Assembly (NCBI GenBank): GCA_016720775.1
Contig: JADKJX010000001.1
Coordinates: forward strand, 744,001 to 808,000
DNA: 64,000 nt
Direction: 5' to 3'
From: Chitinophagaceae bacterium
Lineage (GTDB): Bacteria; Bacteroidota; Bacteroidia; Chitinophagales; Chitinophagaceae
In this document: positions 43,935-52,489 of the stretch, one piece after another
Numbering within the stretch: position 1 is the stretch's first letter
Layout of the letters: each line of letters starts with the position of its first letter
The notes under the pieces: model-generated
The model's database searches: none
The model's input: the letters and a program-made list of their open reading frames with translations, nothing else
Told to the model about the DNA's origin: nothing
Program-made: the position numbers and the translations under genes

Positions 43935-44876
43935 ATGAATAAAAAGATCATCTGCTTACTGCTTTTATTGGTTGCCGGAAACCAGTTTGTTACAAATGCA
44001 CAATCACTTACGGGTATATGGAGTGGCAAGATAAGCCGCAAGGCATCTACCCGGCAGGGAGTAGAGACTATTGAAATGCAGATCTACCAATCCGGCAAAC
44101 AATTATCCGGCTACTCATTTACTTTTAAAGACACCAGCCGTTTTGTATTGTATGACATGAATGGTACCCGGGATAAGAAAACACAAACCATCCGTATCCG
44201 GGAATATGGGGCTGCTTATTACATACTGCCGCCGGATTTTCTTCCCTGCGAAAAAGAATTCAGCCTGCGCTATTATAAGATCGGCAATACAAAATACCTG
44301 TCGGGCGTGTGGAGTGGCAGGGGATATGATACCACCTGTTTTCCCGGCGAAGAATTACTGGTTGTGCTGCAAAAGATCAAAAGGCCGGAATATCCCATTG
44401 AACATTTTGTTCAGAAAAAAATGACCGATTATTTTCTCAGGCGGATACCAAAAGAAGATACGCTGACACTGCCTGTACCCGAAACAGTTGAAGTTACACC
44501 AACAGTAGTTTACACAGCAGATAGTTCACTGGCAGAACGGAAACTGGAAATACAGCAGATAATAAAAGTGGCGGATACGTCGGTTATGATTTCTCTTTAT
44601 GATAATGCGATCATTGATGATGATACGGTTTCCATCTTTGTTGATAAAAACCCGGTTTTGCTCAGGCAACGGATCAGTGAAAAGCCCACCACTTTCCACA
44701 TTGTGATGACAGAACCCGGCAGGCCGGTGGAGATCATCATGCAGGCAGAGAACCTCGGCAGTATTCCTCCCAATACCGCTATCATGATCATACAGGCAGG
44801 CGATAAACGATACGAGGTAAGACTCAGTTCCAGCTTTGAAAAGCATGCGGTAGTGATCATAACGTTTGACCCCTGA
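43935..44876 (+). CDS. Secreted protein of unknown function
   Basis: 313 aa. A clear signal peptide (MNKKIICLLLLLVAGNQFVTNAQ) is followed by a beta-rich domain (SLTGIWSGKISRK ... MQIYQSGKQLSGYSF; LSGVWSGRGYDTTCFPGEEL) reminiscent of lipocalin-like SGxWSG strands. A proline-rich linker and a second beta domain with repeated DTV/DTS motifs (residues about 190-313) follow. I recognise no family. It lies 29 bases after the M23 gene. Confidence 0.7.
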   Translation: MNKKIICLLLLLVAGNQFVTNAQSLTGIWSGKISRKASTRQGVETIEMQIYQSGKQLSGYSFTFKDTSRFVLYDMNGTRDKKTQTIRIREYGAAYYILPPDFLPCEKEFSLRYYKIGNTKYLSGVWSGRGYDTTCFPGEELLVVLQKIKRPEYPIEHFVQKKMTDYFLRRIPKEDTLTLPVPETVEVTPTVVYTADSSLAERKLEIQQIIKVADTSVMISLYDNAIIDDDTVSIFVDKNPVLLRQRISEKPTTFHIVMTEPGRPVEIIMQAENLGSIPPNTAIMIIQAGDKRYEVRLSSSFEKHAVVIITFDP

Positions 44877-44968
44877 TCTTTAGGCATACTATACCCGAAC
44901 TTTTACCGTTTAAAGTTGTTTAATTCCCTTCAGAAGGCAAATAAAAATGTACCTTTACCCCGCAAAAA

Positions 44969-46909
44969 ATGAACATGGAAATTAAAGCCGGCACATTATT
45001 AAGTAAGATTAACAGTCCAGATGACCTGAAGAAACTGAGCAGGGAACAACTGCACCAGGTATGTGACGAACTGCGCCAGTATATCATTGACGTGGTGAGT
45101 GTTTATGGCGGGCATTTTGGTGCCAGCCTGGGCGTGGTGGAACTGAGCGTTGCCTTGCATTATGTTTTCAATACGCCTTACGACCAGTTGGTTTGGGACG
45201 TAGGTCACCAGGCATACGGCCATAAGATACTAACCGGCCGCCGGGATAATTTTCCTACCAACCGGAAATACAAAGGGCTGAGTGGTTTTCCTAAGCGCAG
45301 CGAAAGTGAATACGATACGTTTGGCGTGGGTCACTCTTCTACTTCTATTTCTGCCGCACTTGGTATGGCAATGGCTTCTCATTATAAAGGAGAGAATGAC
45401 CGCCAGCATATTGCAATAATCGGCGATGGCGCCATGACCGCCGGCCTTGCATTTGAAGCAATGAACCATGCCGGTATTGAAAAAAGCAATGTACTTATTA
45501 TTCTGAATGATAACTGCATGAGCATTGATCCCAATGTAGGTGCATTGAAAGAATACCTTACCGACATTACTACGTCACATACCTATAACGACCTGCGTGA
45601 TAACGTTTGGAAAGCGCTTGGCAAATTACCCGTTGGAAAGAATTTCAGCCGGGGCATGGCCAGTAAGCTGGAGGCAAGCCTGAAAGGAATGGTGAGCATG
45701 AGCAGTAATTTATTTGAAGCACTCAAGCTTCGTTATTTTGGCCCGATAGACGGGCATAACATCACCAAACTGGTAGATACATTAAAAGACCTGAAAGATA
45801 TTCCCGGCCCAAAACTCCTGCACATTAAAACAGTGAAAGGAAAAGGATACGAACTGGCAGAGAAAGATCAAACCAAATGGCATGCACCCGGACTGTTTGA
45901 TAAAGTGACCGGCGAGATACAAAAGAAAGTGTTTGATATTCCGCAACCACCCAAGTACCAGGATGTATTTGGCCATACCATTATTGAACTGGCCGAAAAG
46001 AATAAAAAAATATTCGGTATTACGCCGGCTATGCCAAGCGGTTCTTCTTTAAAATACATGATGGAAAAAATGCCTGACCGTGCATTTGATGTGGGCATTG
46101 CCGAGCAACATGCAGTAACGCTGAGCGCCGGTATGGCTACGCAGGGAATGAAGGTTTTCTGCAACATCTATTCTTCTTTTATGCAACGGGCATACGACCA
46201 GGTGGTGCATGATGTGGCGATCCAGAAACTGCCGGTGATCTTCTGCCTCGACCGGGCAGGGTTGGTAGGTGACGACGGGCCAACACATCATGGCTGTTAT
46301 GATATTGCTTATTTCCGTTGTATTCCAAACCTGGTGGTAAGTTCCCCGATGAATGAAAGCGAACTGCGTAACCTGATGTACACAGCACAACTGGATTCAA
46401 CCGATCTTCCGTTTGTTATCCGTTATCCAAGAGGAGAAGGCGTGATGCCGGAGTGGAAGACGGAGATGAAAGAGATAAAGATCGGCACCGGAAGAAAAAT
46501 AAAAGACGGGAAAGACATTGCGATACTTACACTGGGACATCCGGGCAATTTTGCTGCGGCTGCTATCCGTGACCTGAAAGCAGATGGTATTAACCCGGCG
46601 CATTACGATATGCGTTTTGTAAAACCGCTTGATGAAGAAATGCTGCATGAGGTATTCGGTAAATTCAAAAAAGTGATCACGGTTGAAGACGGAACCGTGG
46701 TGGGCGGATTTGGCAGCGCCATACTGGAGTTCATGAATGAACACGGGTATAATGCTGAAGTTAAGATCATGGGTATTCCCGACAGGCTGGTAGAACACGG
46801 TACACCCAAACAACTTTATGATGAGATCGGTATTGATGCCAATGGCATTGCGAAAACGATAAGAGAAATGGAATCAGTTAAAGTTGTAACTGCAGCATTC
46901 ACCAAATAA
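44969..46909 (+). CDS. dxs: 1-deoxy-D-xylulose-5-phosphate synthase
   Basis: 646 aa. First enzyme of the MEP pathway, joining pyruvate and glyceraldehyde-3-phosphate with thiamine diphosphate. Visible motifs: VWDVGHQAYGHKILTGR, the ThDP motif GDGAMTAG...NDN, the GHNITKL linker, DVGIAEQHAVTLSAGMA, and the C-terminal transketolase domain with GLVGDDGPTHHGCYDI. ispG at 16132 is in the same pathway. A TACCTTTA stretch 18 bases before the ATG may be its -7 box. Restarting at the second methionine, two codons in, is equally possible. Confidence 0.97.
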   Translation: MNMEIKAGTLLSKINSPDDLKKLSREQLHQVCDELRQYIIDVVSVYGGHFGASLGVVELSVALHYVFNTPYDQLVWDVGHQAYGHKILTGRRDNFPTNRKYKGLSGFPKRSESEYDTFGVGHSSTSISAALGMAMASHYKGENDRQHIAIIGDGAMTAGLAFEAMNHAGIEKSNVLIILNDNCMSIDPNVGALKEYLTDITTSHTYNDLRDNVWKALGKLPVGKNFSRGMASKLEASLKGMVSMSSNLFEALKLRYFGPIDGHNITKLVDTLKDLKDIPGPKLLHIKTVKGKGYELAEKDQTKWHAPGLFDKVTGEIQKKVFDIPQPPKYQDVFGHTIIELAEKNKKIFGITPAMPSGSSLKYMMEKMPDRAFDVGIAEQHAVTLSAGMATQGMKVFCNIYSSFMQRAYDQVVHDVAIQKLPVIFCLDRAGLVGDDGPTHHGCYDIAYFRCIPNLVVSSPMNESELRNLMYTAQLDSTDLPFVIRYPRGEGVMPEWKTEMKEIKIGTGRKIKDGKDIAILTLGHPGNFAAAAIRDLKADGINPAHYDMRFVKPLDEEMLHEVFGKFKKVITVEDGTVVGGFGSAILEFMNEHGYNAEVKIMGIPDRLVEHGTPKQLYDEIGIDANGIAKTIREMESVKVVTAAFTK

Positions 46910-46930
46910 ATAACAGGTTCAATCTTTTTC

Positions 46931-46965
46931 CACTGCCAGCCTCACCGGGTTGGCAGTGTTGTTTA
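46931..46965 (+). terminator. Intrinsic terminator after dxs
   Basis: CACTGCCA (46931-46938) pairs with TGGCAGTG (46951-46958), extended by further GC pairs with one mismatch, and is followed by TTGTTTAT. It separates dxs from the second surface-protein locus. Confidence 0.75.
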
Positions 46966-47071
46966 TACCCGGCTTTGTAAGCAAGGTTTAAGCATGACCC
47001 GTTGCATCTGCTGACCCGGTGCTATGGCCAATCAATTTTAGTGGTCCCGATATTTAGAAGTAAATTTAAGT

Positions 47072-50032
47072 ATGCGAACCAGGAGGTCATTGATACTGTC
47101 TGTATGTTTATTTTTTGGGGCCGCTACGGCTGCCCAGCAATATTCTTTTGTGCATTATACGCCCAAAGACGGGTTGGTTAACAGCCGTGTCCGTAGTGCT
47201 TACCAGGATAGCAAAGGCAGGATGTATTTTATCACTTTCGGTGGATTAAGTGTGTATGACGGGGCCCGTTTTAAAAATTATACTACACAAAATGGTTTAT
47301 TAACCGACCTGGTAAATGATGTACTGGAAGTAGGCGATGATTCATTACTGGTGGCTGCCAATACCTGTGGCTTAAATGTATTGGTTCATGGGCAGATGAA
47401 GCAACTGGATCTTGCCAAACAATTTTGTCCTGTCATCAACAAGTTATTAAAAAGTAACGACGGTAATGTGTATGCAACAACTGACGAAGGCTTATATAAG
47501 TTAAGCCGGGATAAGTTTGAAAAACTTCCGGTGATCATACCCGGTCTCAATGTTCCTGTGATCTCCCTGGAAAGAGTTATAGAATACAAGGATTTTTTGA
47601 TCTTTACTACTTATGGTACAACAAGGAATTACGGGCTTTTTCTTTACAATAAAAAAACAGCAACCCTTGCTGATTTCAGCCCGGATATTTTTGTTTACTC
47701 CCTGGAAACCGACCATACAGGTGCTGTTTGGTTAAGTACAGGCAAATCCACACTACTGCTTGATACAGCAATGCTGTCGGCAGGTAAATTAAAATTTATT
47801 CCGCCCCGGCCTGGACAAACAGGCTCCGGATCTTTACCCGGTGGTATTATCCGCTTCAACAATAAAAATGAACTGCTGCTTTCATCCTCCAACAATGAAA
47901 TTTCCTGCTACAAAAAAAACGGGACAATTGAACATATCGTTACACCTGAATTATCTACTTATCCTGTACAGAATTTTTTTATCGATCGTGAAGATGTGTT
48001 GTGGATCTGTCATGACGGCAATGGCATGTATAAACTGCCGGGTACAAAATTTCAATCTGTTCTGTCATCATTGACCAGGAACAGGTCGGGAGTAAGAACG
48101 ATCGGAAGTGTTACAACCGACGCCTGGTGGATGATAATGAATAACGGGCAAATGATGCTGCACAGCGATTCGATGATTAAGAATTACTCGGTCATCCCTT
48201 CTTTCGATGCTTATTTTCTTCATACGGGTGAAAAAAATTATTATGCCGGAGCTCAGCATAATTTGTATATAGCCGACCCGCCAAAGGGAAATGAGAACAC
48301 ACTTCGGTTTAAAAAAATATTAACGCTTCCTGATACCTGTTTCTTCGGAGGATACTCTGTGGCTGATAAGTATGGGAATATCATCATGTTCGAAACAAGA
48401 AATCTTCTCGTACTACAGAATGAAAAAAAATTATTCAGTTATGCATTACTGCCTTCCGACCTTATACAAGGATTGCATATGGATAATAATGACCGTCTGT
48501 GGGTGATCACCCGCTATAACGGGTTGCTTATCTTTTCCCTGCATCCCGAAACGCCGCAACATTACCTGGAAAGGGAAGCTGTTTTCATCAATGAATTTGA
48601 AAATGGATCACCCCGTTCAATGGTGGTTGACCGAAACGGGATCATATGGGCAGGTACCCGCTTTAAGGGGTTGATGGGATTCAGGTATGAGAACGGGCAG
48701 TTAAAAAAGACCTATCATTATCAAACACAGGATGGATTAACGGACAACTTTGTTACAGCACTTGCCTGCGATAAGAATAACAATATTATCATAGGCACAC
48801 AGACAGGGCTGGACAGGCTGATCAAAACAAAAGACAATTATCAACTGGAAAATATTACGAAGAGCAATAATACATTCTCTTATATAAATTATGTATGGAC
48901 GGACGCAAATAATAATGCTTTTGCCTGGACCAAGACTGGTGACATCTTACGGATAGAGCCAGCTATCGAAGAAAAAAACATAATGGAACCGCAATTGCTG
49001 GTAGAAGAAATAAAAATAAATGGAAAGACAATGGCCGGCCTGCTGCCGGGTTTCCGGCTGGATCATGAGCAGCGCAATATTACTTTTAGCCTGGCGTCAC
49101 CCTCTTTTATTGACGAAAAACAAATAAAGTACAGCTACCTTTTATCCGGCGGCGGTAACAAAGAATGGAGTGAACCAACAACGGTTGCCGATATTAATTT
49201 GCTGAATCTTTCACCCGGGAATTATACATTGCATGTAAAAGCCTTTTTCCCTTCCACTACGTATTCTCCAAAAGAAACAACGGTTTCATTTTCCATTCTT
49301 CCACCCTGGTGGCAAACATGGTGGTTCCGGGCAGGGATTGCGATATTGGGGATCGGCATACTGCTAAGCGGCTTTCGGTTTTATTATCGCAGGAAACTGG
49401 AAAAACAAAAAACGGTTATTGAAAAACAACAGGCAGTGGAAAAAGAAAGAACAAGAATTGCCACCGATATGCATGATGACCTGGGCGCCGGCCTCTCTAC
49501 CATCCTGTTCCTGAGTGAAAAAGTGAAACGAAATAGTTTCAGTGAAGTAACCAGAGATGATGCTGAAAAAATAGTAAGCAATTCCAATGAACTGATGCAA
49601 AAGATGAACGAGATCATCTGGGCCATGAATGAAAAGAATGATACCCTGGAAGATCTTATTTTTTATACCCGGTCTTATGCCGTGGAATATTGCAATGAAA
49701 ATAATTTGATCTGCGAAACAAATCTTCCCGAAGCGGTCCCCGCTCTCTTTGTGAGTGGTGAGATCAGGCGGAATATTTTTCTTACGGTAAAAGAAAGTCT
49801 GCACAATATCGTTAAACATGCCAATGCTGAAAAAGTGGTCATTGATTTTTTTATTACCACCGCTTTGTCAGTAACGGTTAAAGATGATGGAACAGGTTTT
49901 CCGGAAAACGGGAAAGACAGCGGGAACGGCCTGCGGAACATGCAAAGAAGGATCGAATCCATTAACGGAACATTTGAGATAACAAATACAGGAGGTGTGA
50001 TGGTGGATATGAAGATACCCCTGCAGCTATAA
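47072..50032 (+). CDS. Propeller-type sensor histidine kinase, HisKA_3 (NarX-like)
   Basis: 986 aa. A signal peptide is followed by SFVHYTPKDGLVNSRVRSAYQDSKGRMYF, the start of the regulator-propeller repeats (about residues 30-620), then a Y_Y_Y domain (VSFSILPPWWQTWWF precedes the membrane). One helix runs near 752-770. A coiled linker leads to the HisKA_3 core, where His801 of ATDMHDDLGAGLST is the phosphorylation site. HATPase motifs TVKESLHNIVKHANAEKV and VKDDGTGF...SGNGLRNMQRRIES follow. The LuxR-type regulator starts 45 bases later. With the fibre genes beyond, it forms a sensor plus surface-protein locus. Confidence 0.93.
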   Translation: MRTRRSLILSVCLFFGAATAAQQYSFVHYTPKDGLVNSRVRSAYQDSKGRMYFITFGGLSVYDGARFKNYTTQNGLLTDLVNDVLEVGDDSLLVAANTCGLNVLVHGQMKQLDLAKQFCPVINKLLKSNDGNVYATTDEGLYKLSRDKFEKLPVIIPGLNVPVISLERVIEYKDFLIFTTYGTTRNYGLFLYNKKTATLADFSPDIFVYSLETDHTGAVWLSTGKSTLLLDTAMLSAGKLKFIPPRPGQTGSGSLPGGIIRFNNKNELLLSSSNNEISCYKKNGTIEHIVTPELSTYPVQNFFIDREDVLWICHDGNGMYKLPGTKFQSVLSSLTRNRSGVRTIGSVTTDAWWMIMNNGQMMLHSDSMIKNYSVIPSFDAYFLHTGEKNYYAGAQHNLYIADPPKGNENTLRFKKILTLPDTCFFGGYSVADKYGNIIMFETRNLLVLQNEKKLFSYALLPSDLIQGLHMDNNDRLWVITRYNGLLIFSLHPETPQHYLEREAVFINEFENGSPRSMVVDRNGIIWAGTRFKGLMGFRYENGQLKKTYHYQTQDGLTDNFVTALACDKNNNIIIGTQTGLDRLIKTKDNYQLENITKSNNTFSYINYVWTDANNNAFAWTKTGDILRIEPAIEEKNIMEPQLLVEEIKINGKTMAGLLPGFRLDHEQRNITFSLASPSFIDEKQIKYSYLLSGGGNKEWSEPTTVADINLLNLSPGNYTLHVKAFFPSTTYSPKETTVSFSILPPWWQTWWFRAGIAILGIGILLSGFRFYYRRKLEKQKTVIEKQQAVEKERTRIATDMHDDLGAGLSTILFLSEKVKRNSFSEVTRDDAEKIVSNSNELMQKMNEIIWAMNEKNDTLEDLIFYTRSYAVEYCNENNLICETNLPEAVPALFVSGEIRRNIFLTVKESLHNIVKHANAEKVVIDFFITTALSVTVKDDGTGFPENGKDSGNGLRNMQRRIESINGTFEITNTGGVMVDMKIPLQL

Positions 50033-50077
50033 CCTTTGTTATATTGTAACCGATTCAGCCTAGCTTATATTTACCAT

Positions 50078-50707
50078 ATGACCGGCATAAAGATCTGCAT
50101 AGTAGAAGACCTGAAGGAAGTAAGGGATGGCATGGCCAGCCTGCTTACCCTGGATGAACGTTTTGAAGTGCTGGCCACTTTCCCGGATGCGGAAAAAGCG
50201 ACCGAAGAATTACCAGCCTGGCAACCCGATATCGTTATCATGGATATCAACCTGCCGGGAATGAACGGGATCGAGTGTATCAAAAAAGTAAAGCCGCAAT
50301 GCCCGCAGAGCCAGTTCATCATGTTTACCATTTACGAGGATGATGAAAAAGTGTTTGAAGCACTGAATGCCGGAGCCAGTGGCTATCTTTTGAAAAAAAC
50401 ACCGCTGGGAAAGATCACGGAATCGTTACTGGAATTACACGAAGGCGGTTCACCAATGAGTACACAGATCGCAAGAAAGGTCATCAACCGGTTAAGGAAT
50501 AATGAAAGCTCCGGAAATATTGATATGCTTTCCATTCGTGAAAACGAGATACTGCAATGCCTTGCCACCGGGTTACTCTATAAAGAGATAGCGGCAAAAC
50601 TTTCCATCTCTACCGGTACCGTTCGCCAGCATATTCACCGCATCTACGAAAAACTGCACGTGCAGAACCGTACCGAAGCATTGAATAAGGCATTTGGTAA
50701 GAATTAA
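50078..50707 (+). CDS. NarL/LuxR-type response regulator
   Basis: 209 aa from ATG 50078; an upstream in-frame start would add 14 residues without family similarity. The receiver has CIVEDLKEVRDG, phosphoacceptor Asp in VIMDINLPGMNG, and a conserved Lys in SGYLLKKTP. The C-terminal LuxR helix-turn-helix is LSIRENEILQCLATGLLYKEIAAKLSISTGTVRQHIHRIYEKL. Cognate of the preceding kinase. Confidence 0.94.
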   Translation: MTGIKICIVEDLKEVRDGMASLLTLDERFEVLATFPDAEKATEELPAWQPDIVIMDINLPGMNGIECIKKVKPQCPQSQFIMFTIYEDDEKVFEALNAGASGYLLKKTPLGKITESLLELHEGGSPMSTQIARKVINRLRNNESSGNIDMLSIRENEILQCLATGLLYKEIAAKLSISTGTVRQHIHRIYEKLHVQNRTEALNKAFGKN

Positions 50708-50788
50708 ACGGCTGTTGTTTCACTTGTTCCCTCTCTAACTTTCGTTCTATTGCCCGGCTTTACTTATTATAATAGGTTTGGTAAAACG

Positions 50789-51937
50789 ATGGGCATGAAA
50801 ACGAAATTTTTACTCCTGTACTTCCTGGCGGCAACCTGTTCTGTTGCCGGGCAGAACGTGGGCATTGGCACCACCACTCCATTGGTCAAGCTTCATGTTT
50901 CACAAGGTGCTTCAGGTAATACAACTCCTTTAGGACCTTTTCTGGTAGAAGGAAACAGTAATACCTATATCAATGTGCTTAGTCCCAACGCAAGTGAGAC
51001 CGGTGTTTTGTTTGGTAAGACTTCTGATGCAGTCAATGGTGGCATTGTATACAATAATATCGGGACCCTCAATGGTTTGCAGCTCAGAACAAATGGCAAT
51101 AGTACAAAGATGGTAGTGGATCAAAATGGTAATGTGGGTATTGGTACACTCAATCCGAATGCGCCACTTGGATTTCCGGCTCTGCTTGGTAAAAAAATTA
51201 CACTTTATCCCGGGGGTACCGGTGATGTAGGATTTGCCGTGCAGGGAAACTTACTACAGATCTATTCAGATAACCCAGGTGCTGATATTGCTTTTGGTTA
51301 TGACGTGAGTGGAACGATGACAGAAAGAATGCGTATAAAAGGAAATGGCAATGTAGGAATTGGTACAAACAATCCGCTTACTCCGCTGCATGTTAATGGA
51401 GTATCGTTTTTTACTCCGGGCGGATCCAATATTCAGATCCTGGATGGGAACAGGATACAGGGATACATAAACGGCGGATTGAATTTGACCACATTTTCAG
51501 ACGACCCGATTAAGTTCACCACATTTACTTCAGGCGGTGGTAGTGGCGGTGAACGAATGAGGATATCAAGTAATGGCAATGTAGGCATCGGAACAGCAAC
51601 CCCTGCGGCATCGCTTGAAGTGAATGGTTACACTAAACTGGGAAGCGATGCGCCTTCGGTTAAGGTAAAAAAACTGACCGGAACAACAGCATCTACTGAA
51701 GGAGGTTATGTAGATATATACCTCGGGGTAGACCAGTCAAAAATTCTCTCCATTTCAGTACTGGTTTTAACCACTGGAGTTGGTTATTCCCAATGGTATG
51801 GCCCCAACACAGGTGGTCTTGGTGCAAGTTTTTTCTACTATAATGGGTCAATGTGGTTGACTGTAGTTAACCACCCTGGCGATTCAGCAGGCATTCTTTC
51901 AAAACCCATTAAGATCTTTATCACATACGAAGAATAG
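50789..51937 (+). CDS. Secreted fibre-like NVGIGT protein, paralogue A
   Basis: 382 aa from ATG 50789. After a signal peptide (FLLLYFLAATCSVAGQ) it has NVGIGTTTPLVKLHV and then repeated beta segments each ending in GNVGIGTxxP (at least five). The C-terminal part (about 315-382) is a compact beta domain ending FITYEE, not an S74 domain. The section VEGNSNTYINVLSPN to NGNVGIG is almost the same as in the gene at 52486. Trimeric phage-tail-fibre-like architecture is inferred. A leftover S74 coiled tail follows the stop at 51945-52034. Confidence 0.75.
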   Translation: MGMKTKFLLLYFLAATCSVAGQNVGIGTTTPLVKLHVSQGASGNTTPLGPFLVEGNSNTYINVLSPNASETGVLFGKTSDAVNGGIVYNNIGTLNGLQLRTNGNSTKMVVDQNGNVGIGTLNPNAPLGFPALLGKKITLYPGGTGDVGFAVQGNLLQIYSDNPGADIAFGYDVSGTMTERMRIKGNGNVGIGTNNPLTPLHVNGVSFFTPGGSNIQILDGNRIQGYINGGLNLTTFSDDPIKFTTFTSGGGSGGERMRISSNGNVGIGTATPAASLEVNGYTKLGSDAPSVKVKKLTGTTASTEGGYVDIYLGVDQSKILSISVLVLTTGVGYSQWYGPNTGGLGASFFYYNGSMWLTVVNHPGDSAGILSKPIKIFITYEE

Positions 51938-51944
51938 AATGTAA

Positions 51945-52034
51945 CTGGTTCCTTTATTGGTAGAAGGAATGAAAGAACAGAAAAAAGATATCAAGGAATT
52001 TAAAAAAACGTTGCAGCAATCGTTGAACAAATAA
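51945..52034 (+). pseudogene. Remnant of an S74-chaperone C-terminal coiled coil
   Basis: The open stretch after the stop of the preceding gene reads LVPLLVEGMKEQKKDIKEFK, then KTLQQSLNK and TAA (52032-52034). This is the pattern of the terminal helix of Peptidase_S74 fibre proteins (LIPxLVExxKEQQ...), but no S74 domain precedes it. It is interpreted as the end of an older, longer fibre gene. Confidence 0.55.
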
Positions 52035-52039
52035 CCGCT

Positions 52040-52489
52040 ATGAAACATATGGAAACGATCAATGTCAGTTATGCCAGTTATCCTAATGGTGCCACAACCC
52101 CGATACTTGTATTACCTACCTGCAAAGGAACGATTGTTATTCCGGTTCAGCATATCATCCGCATCCAGTCCATCAGTAATTACAGCAAACTTTTCTTCAG
52201 CAACGGAAAAAGCCTGGTAGTGGCAAAAGTGCTGCACTGGTTCGAGGAACAATCCTGCCTTTATTCCTTCGTACGGATACACCGTACCCATTTTATAAAT
52301 ACGGGCCATATAAAAAGTTACAGCAGGGGTAAGACCGGTTTATTGTTTCTGCATAATGGCGAAATAATATCCGTTGCCAAAAGGAAAAAAGCAGGTATCA
52401 CACAACGACTGAACAATCTCAATAATTCTTTTGTCGCTGAATCAAACAGCTCTTCAATGATCGGCACAAAAAAAAACCTGGCGACATGA
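52040..52489 (+). CDS. Stand-alone LytTR DNA-binding protein
   Basis: 149 aa. The LytTR domain (about residues 30-125) is complete: GTIVIPVQHIIRIQSISNYSKLFFSNGKSLVVAKVLHWFEEQ, FVRIHRTHFINTGHIKSYSRG, then GEIISVAKRKKAG. There is no receiver domain, so it is not directly phosphorylated. It overlaps the following fibre gene by 4 bases (ATGA) and begins 6 bases after the S74 remnant, so it is probably cotranscribed with both fibre genes and may regulate them. Confidence 0.85.
   Translation: MKHMETINVSYASYPNGATTPILVLPTCKGTIVIPVQHIIRIQSISNYSKLFFSNGKSLVVAKVLHWFEEQSCLYSFVRIHRTHFINTGHIKSYSRGKTGLLFLHNGEIISVAKRKKAGITQRLNNLNNSFVAESNSSSMIGTKKNLAT

Noticed and set aside
46049..46813. Minus-strand frames within dxs
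   Set aside because: Shadows of dxs, whose translation is complete and strongly conserved.
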